A DNA stretch of 37,337 nt from Collinsella sp. (GCA_018382125.1 JAGZQO010000021.1:1-37337), one strand, 5' to 3'; positions 24,405 through 32,921 are shown, numbered from the stretch's first letter. The notes: a model not told the origin generated them from the letters alone. Program-made: numbers and translations.

Positions 24405-26228
24405 ATGGACGCTGCGATTCAGTACATCTTGTACTTTGCCGTACTCGTCGTCCTGGCCGTTCCGCTCGGTCGGTTCATGGCCCATATCATGGATGGTGAG
24501 CATACGTTCCTGTCGCCTGTGATTGTTCCTGTGGAGCGTGGCGTCTATCGTCTGCTTCGCATCGACGCGGCAGAGCAGATGGGGTGTAGGCGCTATCTGG
24601 CGAGCGTGCTGGTCTTTTCGGGGATCGGCCTCGTGGCTCTTGTGGCACTCCAGGCGCTTCAGTCCTTCTTGCCAGGCAATCCCCAGCACCTGCCGGGTGT
24701 GTCGTGGGACCTGTCGTTCAATACGGCCGCCTCCTTCATAACCAACACCAATTGGCAATCCTATTCCGGTGAGACCACCCTGTCCTACTTTGTGCAGTTC
24801 ATGGGCCTCACCGTGCAAAACTTCTTGTCCGCCGGCACCGGTATTGCGGTCATGTTCGCGCTCATCCGCGGCTTCCGTCAGGTCAAGGAGCAGGGTCTGG
24901 GTTCCTTCTGGGTCGACCTCACCCGCACCGTCCTGTATGTGCTCATCCCGCTGAACCTCGTGTTCGGCATCTGCCTGGCTGCCGGTGGCGTCATCTCCAA
25001 CTTCCAGCCGGCTCAGAAGGCTGAGCTCGTAGAGCCCGTCGCTGTCCAGCCTAATGCAGACGGCGGCTGGAGCGTCATCGACGGCGCCCGGATCGAGGGC
25101 GACACGGTCAAGGTCGACGGCAAGGTTGTCGAGGGCGCGCGCGTGGTCACCGAGCAGTTCCTGCCCCAGGGTCCCGCGGCTCCTCAGGTCGCCATCAAGC
25201 AGTCCGGCACCAACGGCGGAGGCTTCTTCGGAGTGAACTCCGCTCATCCGTATGAGAACCCCAGTGCCTTCACCAACATCATCGAGATGACCAGCCTGCT
25301 GCTGATCCCGGCCGCCTGTTGCTTCACCTTCGGTATCGGCGTCAAAAACACCAAGCAGGGCAAGGCCATCTTTGCCGCCATGTTCATCCTGCTGGTGATC
25401 TTCGCCGGCATCATCGCCCTCAACGAGCATGCGGGCACCCCGCAGCTGGCAGATGGCGGCGCGGTCAACATCGAGATGACCGATGGCCAGGCTGGCGGCA
25501 ACATGGAGGGCAAGGAGAGCCGCTTCGGTATCGCCTCCTCTTCCACCTGGTCCGCTTTCACGACGGCTGCTTCCAACGGCTCGGTTAACTCCATGCACGA
25601 CTCCTACACCCCGCTGGGCGGTTTTGTCCAGATGCTCCAGATGGCTCTGGGCGAGGTCGTCTTCGGCGGCGTGGGCTGCGGCCTGTACGGCATGATCGGC
25701 TTCGCCATCCTCACAGTGTTCATCGCCGGCCTCATGGTCGGACGCACGCCTGAGTTCCTGGGCAAGAAGATCGAGCCGGGCGAGATGCGCTGGGCAGTTG
25801 TCCTGTGCCTGGCAACTCCGTTTGCCATTCTGGTGTGTTCGGCCATCGCCTGCATGGTGCCCGGTCTTGCCGACCAGCTCAACAATGGTGGCGCGCACGG
25901 CTTCTCCGAGGTGCTGTATGCCTTCACCTCATGCGGCGGCAACAACGGCTCGGCGTTTGCAGGCATGAACTGCAACATTCCCTGGATCAACGTCATGCTC
26001 GGCCTCGAGATGCTGTTCGCCCGCTTCATGCCCATCATCGGTACGCTGGCTATCGCCGGCTCGCTGGCCAAGAAAGGTAAGGTCGCCGAGAGCGCCGGTA
26101 CCCTGTCTACCACCAACGGCATGTTCGTATTCCTGCTCGTGTTCATCGTTCTGCTGATCGGTGCCCTGAGCTTCTTCCCGGCCCTGGCGCTTGGCCCCGT
26201 TGCCGAGTTCTTCCAGATGATTGCGTAA
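24405..26228 (+). CDS. kdpA: Potassium-transporting ATPase subunit A
   Basis: KdpA is the potassium-selective channel-like subunit of the ATP-driven Kdp pump. Its 607 residues are somewhat longer than the 557 of E. coli; the extra length lies mostly in a loop around residues 200-260. Selectivity-filter motifs are intact: TNTNWQSYSGE (113-123), GTNGGGFFGVNSAHPYENP (268-286) and SCGGNNGSAFAG (from 509). About ten hydrophobic helices are visible. The stop lies 16 nt before the kdpB start and shares bases with its AAAGGAGG ribosome site. Confidence 0.97.
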   Translation: MDAAIQYILYFAVLVVLAVPLGRFMAHIMDGEHTFLSPVIVPVERGVYRLLRIDAAEQMGCRRYLASVLVFSGIGLVALVALQALQSFLPGNPQHLPGVSWDLSFNTAASFITNTNWQSYSGETTLSYFVQFMGLTVQNFLSAGTGIAVMFALIRGFRQVKEQGLGSFWVDLTRTVLYVLIPLNLVFGICLAAGGVISNFQPAQKAELVEPVAVQPNADGGWSVIDGARIEGDTVKVDGKVVEGARVVTEQFLPQGPAAPQVAIKQSGTNGGGFFGVNSAHPYENPSAFTNIIEMTSLLLIPAACCFTFGIGVKNTKQGKAIFAAMFILLVIFAGIIALNEHAGTPQLADGGAVNIEMTDGQAGGNMEGKESRFGIASSSTWSAFTTAASNGSVNSMHDSYTPLGGFVQMLQMALGEVVFGGVGCGLYGMIGFAILTVFIAGLMVGRTPEFLGKKIEPGEMRWAVVLCLATPFAILVCSAIACMVPGLADQLNNGGAHGFSEVLYAFTSCGGNNGSAFAGMNCNIPWINVMLGLEMLFARFMPIIGTLAIAGSLAKKGKVAESAGTLSTTNGMFVFLLVFIVLLIGALSFFPALALGPVAEFFQMIA

Positions 26229-26244
26229 AGGAGGGCGCAGATTT

Positions 26245-28299
26245 ATGGCTATGCAAAAAGACATGATGGGCCGCGCGGTCCGCGACTCGTTTGCCAAGTT
26301 GGATCCTCGCGTCCAGATTCAAAACCCGGTCATGTTCCTGGTGTGGCTTTCCGCCGGCATGACCTCCGTCCTGGCCGTCGCTTCCATCTTCGGTGTGCAG
26401 GACGCGGGTGTGCCCACCTACTATGTGGTCGCCATCGCGGTCATCCTGTGGCTCACAGACCTGTTCTCGAACTTCGCCGAGGCGCTTGCCGAGGGCCGCG
26501 GTAAGGCTCAGGCCGATTCCCTGCGTGCGGCCAAGAAGGATGTTGAGGCCCATCGCATCGAGTCCGTTGAGGACAAGGAGCACTTCACCGTCGTTCCCGG
26601 CACCGAGCTTACGCGCGGCGACCTGGTGATCGTACGCGCCGGCGAGCAGATTCCCGGCGATGGCGACGTCATCGAGGGCGCTGCCTCCGTTGACGAGTCC
26701 GCCATCACCGGCGAGTCCGCCCCCGTGGTCCGCGAGGCCGGCGGCGACCGCTCTGCCGTTACCGGCGGTACCACGGTGCTATCCGACTGGATCATCGTCA
26801 AGATCTCCAGCGAACCCGGCCAGAGCTTCCTGGACAAGATGATCGCGATGGTCGAGGGTGCCGCGCGCAAGAAGACCCCTAACGAGATCGCTCTGGAGAT
26901 CTTCCTGGTGGCCCTCTCTATCGTCTTTATCCTGGTCACGCTGGCCCTGTATTGTTACTCCTGCTTCTCGGCCGGTCTTAACGACATGGTCAACCCCACG
27001 GCCGTGACCACGCTCGTGGCACTGCTCGTGTGCCTGGCTCCCACTACCATCGGCGCCCTTCTGTCCGCCATCGGTATCGCCGGCATGAGCCGTCTGAACG
27101 AGGCCAACGTGCTGGCCATGTCCGGCCGCGCCATCGAGGCCGCCGGCGACGTCGACATCCTCATGCTCGACAAGACCGGCACCATCACCCTGGGTAACCG
27201 CCAAGCCGCCGAGTTCATCCCGGTCGACGGCGTCGATCCCGCGGAGCTGGCCGATGCCGCCCAGCTTTCCTCGCTGGCCGACGAGACCCCCGAGGGTCGT
27301 TCCATCGTCGTGCTCGCCAAGGAGCAGTTCGGTCTGCGCGGTCGCACGCTCGAGGATAAGGGTATGGAGTTCATCCCGTTCACCGCGGCAACGCGTATGT
27401 CCGGCGTGAACTACGAGGGCAATGAGATCCGCAAGGGCGCTGCCGATTCCGTGCGCACTTATGTGGAGGCAGCCGGCGGCGTGTTCTCCCAGGAGTGCGA
27501 CGAGGCCGTCGAGCGCATCGCCAAGGCCGGCGGCACCCCGCTGGTCGTGACCAAGAACTGCCGTGTGCTGGGCGTTGTGTACCTTAAGGACATCATCAAG
27601 TCCGGCGTTAAGGAGAAGTTCGCCGACCTGCGCCGCATGGGTATCAAGACCATAATGGTGACGGGCGACAACCCGCTCACCGCCGCGGCAATCGCCGCCG
27701 AGGCCGGCGTTGACGACTTCCTGGCCGAGGCCACCCCTGAAGGCAAGCTCGAGAAGATCCGCGAGTTCCAGCGTGAGGGGCACCTGGTCGCCATGACCGG
27801 TGACGGCACCAACGACGCGCCCGCTCTGGCCCAGGCCGACGTCGCCGTGGCCATGAACACGGGCACCCAGGCTGCCAAGGAGGCCGGCAACATGGTCGAC
27901 CTCGACTCCAGCCCTACCAAGCTCATCGAGGTCGTGCGTATCGGCAAGCAGCTGCTCATGACCCGCGGTTCGCTCACGACCTTCTCGGTGGCCAACGACA
28001 TGGCGAAGTACTTCGCTATCATCCCGGCCCTGTTTTCGCCGATCTACCCGGGCCTTGGCGCGCTCAACATCCTTGGTCTGGCAAGCCCGCTGTCCGCGGT
28101 TCTTTCGGCCATCATCTATAACGCGCTCGTTATCGTCGCGCTGATCCCGGCCGCGCTGAAGGGCGTTAAGTACCGCGAGGTCCCGTCCGGACAGCTGCTG
28201 ACCCACAACCTGCTCGTGTGGGGTCTGGGCGGCATCGTTGCCCCGTTCGTATTCATCAAGCTCATCGACATGCTGCTCGCGTTCTGCGGCATTATGTAA
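26245..28299 (+). CDS. kdpB: Potassium-transporting P-type ATPase subunit B
   Basis: KdpB hydrolyses ATP to power potassium uptake. The 684 residues match the E. coli size. Visible motifs are the actuator TGES, the phosphorylated Asp309 in LDKTGTITLG, the nucleotide-domain KGA segment and the hinge MTGDGTNDAPALAQADVAVAMNTGTQAAKEA. The ATG at 26245 is chosen because AAAGGAGG stands 10 nt before it; an in-frame TTG at 26221 would lie inside the kdpA end. kdpC starts 12 nt after its stop. Confidence 0.97.
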   Translation: MAMQKDMMGRAVRDSFAKLDPRVQIQNPVMFLVWLSAGMTSVLAVASIFGVQDAGVPTYYVVAIAVILWLTDLFSNFAEALAEGRGKAQADSLRAAKKDVEAHRIESVEDKEHFTVVPGTELTRGDLVIVRAGEQIPGDGDVIEGAASVDESAITGESAPVVREAGGDRSAVTGGTTVLSDWIIVKISSEPGQSFLDKMIAMVEGAARKKTPNEIALEIFLVALSIVFILVTLALYCYSCFSAGLNDMVNPTAVTTLVALLVCLAPTTIGALLSAIGIAGMSRLNEANVLAMSGRAIEAAGDVDILMLDKTGTITLGNRQAAEFIPVDGVDPAELADAAQLSSLADETPEGRSIVVLAKEQFGLRGRTLEDKGMEFIPFTAATRMSGVNYEGNEIRKGAADSVRTYVEAAGGVFSQECDEAVERIAKAGGTPLVVTKNCRVLGVVYLKDIIKSGVKEKFADLRRMGIKTIMVTGDNPLTAAAIAAEAGVDDFLAEATPEGKLEKIREFQREGHLVAMTGDGTNDAPALAQADVAVAMNTGTQAAKEAGNMVDLDSSPTKLIEVVRIGKQLLMTRGSLTTFSVANDMAKYFAIIPALFSPIYPGLGALNILGLASPLSAVLSAIIYNALVIVALIPAALKGVKYREVPSGQLLTHNLLVWGLGGIVAPFVFIKLIDMLLAFCGIM

Positions 28300-28311
28300 G
28301 TGGAGGTTTGT

Positions 28312-28902
28312 ATGTTCAAAGGTGTTGCATCGCGCGCACTGGGCGTGTTCGCGCTGTTTACCGTTGTCTGCGGCCTGGGCTATACGCTCGTCGTGACCGG
28401 CATCTCCCAGGTTGCGTTCCCGTATCAGGCGAACGGTTCGCTCATTACGGTCGACGGCAAGGTTGTGGGTTCCGAGCTCATCGGCCAGAACTTCGATGAC
28501 GAAGCCCACATGTGGGGTCGTATCCAGAACGTGTCAATTGTCGAAGGCGAAGATGGCGGGCTCATGGCGTATGGTGCCCCGTCCAATTTGTCCCCGGCGA
28601 GTGATGAGTATCGGCAGCTTGTGGATGCGCGCGTGAAGAAGATCCGCGCCGCCAACCCCGATGCCGATATGGACGCTGTGCCCGTCGACCTGGTGACGTG
28701 TTCGGGGTCCGGCCTCGACCCGGAGATCTCTCCGGATGCCGCCGAGTACCAGGTCCCGCGCCTTGCCAAGGCCACGGGCAAGAGCGAAGGCGAAGTGCGC
28801 GAGATCATCGCCCGGTGCACCAAGGGCCGATTCCTGGGCGTCTTCGGCGAGCCCACGGTCAACGTGCTCAAGGTGAACCTTATGCTGGACGGCGCGCTGT
28901 AG
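28312..28902 (+). CDS. kdpC: Potassium-transporting ATPase subunit C
   Basis: KdpC is a single-span accessory subunit that raises the ATP affinity of KdpB. In 196 residues there is one N-terminal membrane helix (about 9-30), the short IGQNF motif and the family signature VPVDLVTCSGSGLDPEISPDAAEYQVPRLA. The usual Ala/Ser after VT is Cys here. The C-terminal half ends with VNVLKVNLMLD. Start at 28312 after GGAGG. It closes kdpFABC; the palindromic repeat copy 2 follows 50 nt later. Confidence 0.95.
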   Translation: MFKGVASRALGVFALFTVVCGLGYTLVVTGISQVAFPYQANGSLITVDGKVVGSELIGQNFDDEAHMWGRIQNVSIVEGEDGGLMAYGAPSNLSPASDEYRQLVDARVKKIRAANPDADMDAVPVDLVTCSGSGLDPEISPDAAEYQVPRLAKATGKSEGEVREIIARCTKGRFLGVFGEPTVNVLKVNLMLDGAL

Positions 28903-28949
28903 GTGAGGGAGTGGCGGATGAGGGCATGACTGACTACCTGAGCCCTCAA

Positions 28950-29038
28950 TTCCACTCCGCCCATCAGTTGCGGTGAAATACGGACTGTTTTGCCTGTCAA
29001 AAGCCTCATCTACTCCGTATTCCACCGCAACTTTTTTG
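28950..29038. repeat. Palindromic repeat copy 2 after kdpC
   Basis: AGTTGCGGTGAAATACGG (28966-28983) pairs with 29015-29032 with one mismatch, then TTTTTT. Aligned to copy 1, long stretches around the arms and the loop core (ACTGTTTTG, CTGTCAAAAGCCTC) are identical, in the same orientation. It can terminate kdpFABC. Confidence 0.85.
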
Positions 29039-29150
29039 TGAGGGTCGGGATTGAAGGTGGGGAGTGCGAGCGAGTGCGAATGCGGCGGATACTGATACGA
29101 TAGGTACGTTAGCAACTGCCGCCGAGCGGCTCAAACGAAAGGAACCCTGC

Positions 29151-31100
29151 ATGGAGTCCTCCGCCTATCCGATGCTCTTTAGCCCGATCAAGGTCGGTAC
29201 GACCGAGGTCAAGAACCGCGTCTTTATGCCGCCGGTGTCCACGAACCTGGCCGATCATGGCTATGTGACCGACGACTTGGTCGATCATTACCGTGCCCGT
29301 GCCAAGGGCGGCGTTGGCCTCATCATTACCGAGGTCGTGACGGTCGAGCCCACCTATACCTATCTGCCGGGTGACATGTGCTGCTACGACGACACGTTTA
29401 TCCCCGGTTGGGAAAAGCTCGCCGCGGCCGTCCACGAGTACGGCTGCAAGATTATGCCGCAGCTCTTCCACCCCGCCTACATGGCCTTTAACATTCCGGG
29501 CACGCCGCGCCTGATCGCTCCGTCCTTCGTGGGACCGTCCTATGCCCGCGAGGCACCGCGTCCTATCACGGTCGATGAGATCCACGAGCTCACGCATCAG
29601 TTTGGCGACGCTGCCGTGCGTATGCAGAAGGCTGGCGTCGATGGCGTCGAGGTCCATGCGGCGCACGCCCACGGTATGCTCGGCGGCTTTTTGACCCCGC
29701 TCTACAACAAGCGTACCGACGAGTACGGCGGCTCGCTCGACGCTCGCATGCGCTTCCTGCTCGAGGTCATCGCCGAGATTCGCGAGCGCTGCGGCAAGGA
29801 CTTTATCATCGACGTCCGCATCTCGGGCGATGAGTACACCGATGGCGGCCTGACCCTCAACGACATGATCTACGTCTCGCGTCGTCTGGAGAAGGCCGGC
29901 GTCGACATGATTCACGTGTCGGGCGGCACCACCATCAAGCGCGGCTCCGCGATTCCCGCCGCCGGTACCCAGCAGGCCTCGCATGCCGCCTGCTCGCGCG
30001 AGATCAAAAAGCACGTCAACATTCCCGTCGCCACTGTCGGACGTATTAACGAGGCCTGGATCGCCGAGGAGCTGATCGAGGACGGCGCTGCCGACATCTG
30101 CATGATGGGCCGCGCCAATCTGTGCGATGCCGAGTTCTGCAACAAGGCCGCTGCCGGCAACGCCGACGACATCCGTCCCTGCATTGGCTGCCTGCGCTGC
30201 CTGAACGGCATTATGTTCGGCAAGCGCATCTCCTGCACCGTCAACCCGGACGTGGAGCGCGACGAGGCTGGTTACGAGCCTGCCGCCGAGGCTAAGAACG
30301 TGCTCGTTGTGGGCGCTGGCCCTGCGGGTATGGAGGCTGCCTATATTGCCGCCAAGCGCGGACACAACGTGGTGCTCGTGGATAAGCAGGATGAGCCGGG
30401 CGGCGAGATGCGCATTGCAGCCGTTCCGCCGGCAAAGCAGGAACTCACCCGCGTGATCAAATACCAGTATCGCCGTCTTGCTGAGGCGGGCGTGAAGTGC
30501 GTCTTTGGTACCGAGCTTTCGGCCGAGGACATTCAGCGTGACTACGCGGGCTACGAGGTCGTCCTGGCTTATGGCGCCGAGCCCATCGCTCCGGCCTTCA
30601 TGCAGGGCTTTAAGCAGGTTATGACGGCTGACGACCTGCTGGGTGGCAAGGCTTTCCCGGGCAAGAAGATCGTTATCGTGGGCGGCGGCACCGTTGGCTG
30701 CGAGACGGCCGATTACTTGGCCCCGTTGGTCAATGACCTCTCGCCGGCCAATCGCGATGTCACCGTTATCGAGATGACCAAGACGCTCGCCGCCAACGAG
30801 GGCGGCGCCGGTCGCGCGGTGCTCATCACGCGCATGCTCTCCAAGGGCGTTCACGTGCTGACAGAGGCCAAGGTGACCGAGATTACCGAGGACACTATCA
30901 GCTACGAAAAGGACGGCGAGGTCCACACCATCACCGATGCCGATACGCTGGTGCTTGCCATGGGCTATCGTCCCAACACCAAGTTGGCCGACGACCTTGC
31001 CGCCGCTGGCGTTGCTGTCCACGTGCTGGGCGACGCCAACAAGTGCGGCAATATCCGCGACGCCATTGGCGATGGCTACAAGGTTGCCTGCGAGCTCTAG
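29151..31100 (+). CDS. NADH:flavin oxidoreductase (2,4-dienoyl-CoA reductase/BaiCD-like)
   Basis: 649 residues in three parts. An old-yellow-enzyme TIM barrel with FMN site covers 1 to about 335 and ends GRINEAWIAEELIEDGAADI. A 4Fe-4S motif CIGCLRC plus a later Cys in KRISCTVNP follows; its CxxCxxC spacing is that of trimethylamine dehydrogenase rather than the CxxCxxxC of E. coli FadH. The C-terminal FAD/NAD(P)H domain has GAGPAGMEAAYIAAKRGH and GGGTVGCETADYL. The family reduces conjugated C=C bonds, including enoyl-CoAs and bile-acid or steroid intermediates in gut anaerobes. The substrate cannot be told here. GAAAGGA precedes the ATG at 29151. It stands alone between two repeat elements. 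Confidence 0.88.
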   Translation: MESSAYPMLFSPIKVGTTEVKNRVFMPPVSTNLADHGYVTDDLVDHYRARAKGGVGLIITEVVTVEPTYTYLPGDMCCYDDTFIPGWEKLAAAVHEYGCKIMPQLFHPAYMAFNIPGTPRLIAPSFVGPSYAREAPRPITVDEIHELTHQFGDAAVRMQKAGVDGVEVHAAHAHGMLGGFLTPLYNKRTDEYGGSLDARMRFLLEVIAEIRERCGKDFIIDVRISGDEYTDGGLTLNDMIYVSRRLEKAGVDMIHVSGGTTIKRGSAIPAAGTQQASHAACSREIKKHVNIPVATVGRINEAWIAEELIEDGAADICMMGRANLCDAEFCNKAAAGNADDIRPCIGCLRCLNGIMFGKRISCTVNPDVERDEAGYEPAAEAKNVLVVGAGPAGMEAAYIAAKRGHNVVLVDKQDEPGGEMRIAAVPPAKQELTRVIKYQYRRLAEAGVKCVFGTELSAEDIQRDYAGYEVVLAYGAEPIAPAFMQGFKQVMTADDLLGGKAFPGKKIVIVGGGTVGCETADYLAPLVNDLSPANRDVTVIEMTKTLAANEGGAGRAVLITRMLSKGVHVLTEAKVTEITEDTISYEKDGEVHTITDADTLVLAMGYRPNTKLADDLAAAGVAVHVLGDANKCGNIRDAIGDGYKVACEL

Positions 31101-31109
31101 TCGCTCCCT

Positions 31110-31174
31110 TGGTGCATGGGAGTCAGGTTAGTTTGCACCAATCTGGTGCATACAAACCTGACCCCTTTGCACCA
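31110..31174. repeat. REP-like 31-nt inverted repeat, left of the toxin-antitoxin pair
   Basis: Arms 31110-31140 and 31144-31174 are reverse complements at 26 of 31 positions, separated by 3 nt. Each arm begins TGGTGCA and contains the GTCAGGTT/AACCTGAC core seen in REP sequences of other bacteria. It may also act as the terminator of the flavin oxidoreductase gene. Confidence 0.8.
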
Positions 31175-31188
31175 GTCATCTTGCTTCT

Positions 31189-31220
31189 CTGTATGATATT
31201 GTATAGCTACTGTCATACAG
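31189..31220. promoter_or_regulatory. Inverted repeat in the promoter of the RHH-MNT gene
   Basis: CTGTATGA (31189-31196) and TCATACAG (31213-31220) are perfect complements 16 nt apart. They flank TATAGC (31202-31207), a possible -10 box, and run into the AGGAGG ribosome site. Such placement fits an operator for the RHH domain encoded just downstream. Confidence 0.65.
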
Positions 31221-31229
31221 GAGGCTAAG

Positions 31230-31718
31230 ATGAGTGCTTCAGTTTTGAGCGTCCGTGTTGATGCATCAATTAAGGAATCGTTTGCCGAGCTCTGCGAGGA
31301 GCTCGGCATGACGTCTTCCGTGGCGGTCAACATGTTCATGCGTCAGATGCTGCGGGAGCGGTCGCTTCCATTTACCCCTTCTCTTTCAGTCAAACGGGAC
31401 GAGGCGAAGACCGACGTTTTGACCGTTGCTGAAATCAGGGATGCCGTTGCTCGCGCGGCGGGTACTCGAAAGGCGATTCGGTCGGTCACGTTGTTCGGCT
31501 CGTATGCTCGACGTGACGCAAATACCGATAGCGATATCGACCTGCGTATAGAGGTCGATTCCGATGCGACATTTGGGTTATTCGCTCTTTCCTCGTTCGC
31601 GGAGGAGATCAAAGAGGCAACAGGCAAGCAGGTCGACGTCGTTTCGAGCGAACACTTGCGAGAAGACATTGCGCATGCCATCGAGAGGGAGGGTGTGGTG
31701 CTGTATGTTCGCCCGTAA
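31230..31718 (+). CDS. mntA: RelB/DinJ-like RHH domain fused to MNT nucleotidyltransferase (antitoxin)
   Basis: 162 residues in two domains. Residues 1-50 resemble the ribbon-helix-helix of RelB/DinJ antitoxins (SVRVDASIKESFAELCEELGM, then RQMLRERSLPFTP), a DNA-binding dimer. From about 65 the chain is a minimal nucleotidyltransferase with the motif GSx10DxD (Gly90-Ser91, Asp102, Asp104), the catalytic signature of MntA antitoxins, which AMPylate their HEPN toxin. MntA proteins normally lack an RHH domain. AGGAGG stands 5 nt before the ATG. The HEPN gene overlaps its end by 14 nt. The RHH would give autorepression and the MNT domain would inactivate the toxin, an inference from the domains. 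Confidence 0.85.
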   Translation: MSASVLSVRVDASIKESFAELCEELGMTSSVAVNMFMRQMLRERSLPFTPSLSVKRDEAKTDVLTVAEIRDAVARAAGTRKAIRSVTLFGSYARRDANTDSDIDLRIEVDSDATFGLFALSSFAEEIKEATGKQVDVVSSEHLREDIAHAIEREGVVLYVRP

Positions 31719-32070
31719 ATCAGATGCGTTGCGCGCCCAGGAGATTCTCGAGGCGATTGATGAGACGACCGAGAGAATCAAAGCGTTCGGTGTGACGGAA
31801 GACGAGTTCCTCCATGCGGATGACATCAAGGCCAGGACACTCGCCGATTCTCTCCTTATGTGTGCCCTCAGGGTGACGGAGGAGGCGGGTAAGCTGTCCG
31901 AGAAGGCGCAGCGACTACATCCCGAGATTGAGTGGCGCGGTATAGTGGGGATGCGTAACTATCTTGCCCATGATTACGGCAACGTCGATCGCGCCGTGGT
32001 TTGGGACGCGGTGACATCAGAGTTTCCCGCTCTTGCAGCGGCATGCCGACAGATTATCGAGGAATCCTAA
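31705..32070 (+). CDS. hepT: HEPN-domain toxin, HepT family (DUF86)
   Basis: 121 residues, mostly helical. The HEPN catalytic motif RNYLAHDY is complete: Arg84, His89 and Tyr91 give Rx4HxY, the RNase site plus the tyrosine that MntA modifies with AMP in the characterised MntA-HepT system. The ATG at 31705 lies inside the end of the antitoxin gene (14-nt overlap, different frame), so translation is coupled, antitoxin first. The predicted action is cleavage of RNA, for example tRNA, when not AMPylated. No partner other than the RHH-MNT gene is nearby, and both lie between REP-like elements. Confidence 0.88.
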   Translation: MFARKSDALRAQEILEAIDETTERIKAFGVTEDEFLHADDIKARTLADSLLMCALRVTEEAGKLSEKAQRLHPEIEWRGIVGMRNYLAHDYGNVDRAVVWDAVTSEFPALAAACRQIIEES

Positions 32071-32092
32071 TCTTGCTCTCTTTGAGCCAACA

Positions 32093-32123
32093 TGGTGTGA
32101 GATAACCTGACCCCATTGCACCA
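32093..32123. repeat. REP-like element, right of the toxin-antitoxin pair
   Basis: A 31-nt sequence starting TGGTGTG and ending TTGCACCA with the core AACCTGACCCC. It matches the right arm of the 31110-31174 element at about 24 of 31 positions, same orientation, but stands alone as a single arm. Confidence 0.7.
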
Positions 32124-32135
32124 TTTGATAGCAAA

Positions 32136-32172
32136 AAGCGGCGGCCGTCCCGTGTTGGGGCGGCCGCCGCTT
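32136..32172 (-). terminator. Terminator of the RpiB-like gene
   Basis: AAGCGGCGGCCG/CGGCCGCCGCTT, a perfect 12-bp stem (32136-32147 with 32161-32172). A T-run follows on the minus strand, 25 nt past the stop of the RpiB-like gene. Confidence 0.88.
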
Positions 32173-32196
32173 GCGTTTAGCTGCGATGGGTCGCGA

Positions 32197-32838
32197 TTAG
32201 AGACCCAGGAGCTCCTTGACCTTGGCGATGATGGCCTCGTCGGTGGCGTTGGCGAAGAAGTACTCCTGGAAGTGCTCGCCAGCCAGAGCACCCTTGACCA
32301 GGTCCTGGTCGATCTCGCCCAGGACGTCGACGAGCGGACGCATGGTCACAGCGCGGACGCCGTCGAGGATCTTCTTGTTGCGCTGCTCGGGCTCAACACG
32401 CTCGGCAGGATAGCCGTTGCCCGAACCAAAGCCGAAGAGCTTCTCGAAGGTGTACTCGAGGTTGAGCTCCTGGCCCCAGCCGTTCTTGAGGGCGAAGGGC
32501 ATGGCGACGGCGTTACCGTCGTTGACCTGGGCGAAGGTGTAGGCATCAAGCGGGTCGGCGACATGGCCGCAGAGCACGCCGGGGAAGGAGTTGCAGGCGA
32601 GCATGGCGCCCTCGCCGGTGCCGCAGCCGGTCACGACATAGTCGGCAGCGCCGGAGTTGAGCAGCACGGCGGCCAGGATGCCGTTCTGCACATAGGTGAG
32701 GGGCTTGGAGTCGGCATCGGCATACATGCCATAGTTAAAGACGGTGTGGCCCATGGGCTCGACGACCTTCTTAAGGGCAGCCTCGATCATGGGGTTCTTT
32801 GAGTTCTGGGAGTTCTCGTTGATGAGAGCGATTTTCAT
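32197..32838 (-). CDS. RpiB/LacA/LacB-family isomerase, probable DhuI-type ketol-isomerase
   Basis: 213 residues. The N-terminus (KIALINENSQNSKNPMIEAAL) and the VTGCGTGEGAMLACN active-site loop (Cys72) mark the RpiB/LacAB family. It is about 65 residues longer than ribose-5-phosphate isomerase B, with a C-terminal extension (YTFEKLFGFGSGNGY...FQEYFFANATDEAIIAKVKELLGL). RpiB-family proteins paired with an SDR dehydrogenase are known as DhuI/DhuD, which convert 4-deoxy-5-ketouronate to 2,5-diketo-3-deoxygluconate and on to KDG. Pairing with KduD here and the presence of GH105 support the same role in place of KduI. The ATG at 32838 follows GAAAGG on the minus strand. An ordinary pentose isomerase cannot be excluded. 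Confidence 0.75.
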   Translation of the reverse strand: MKIALINENSQNSKNPMIEAALKKVVEPMGHTVFNYGMYADADSKPLTYVQNGILAAVLLNSGAADYVVTGCGTGEGAMLACNSFPGVLCGHVADPLDAYTFAQVNDGNAVAMPFALKNGWGQELNLEYTFEKLFGFGSGNGYPAERVEPEQRNKKILDGVRAVTMRPLVDVLGEIDQDLVKGALAGEHFQEYFFANATDEAIIAKVKELLGL

Positions 32839-32921
32839 GGGAGTTAACCTTTCAACCAAATGTTTCTTTTTTTGTTTCTGCATGCGGGCGGCGGCAAAAC
32901 CGACCCGCGATGAGCTGTGCG

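Noticed and set aside
20545..29038. Composite transposon carrying kdp
   Set aside because: The flanking elements are terminator-like palindromes in direct orientation with no transposase; kept as a recombination possibility only.
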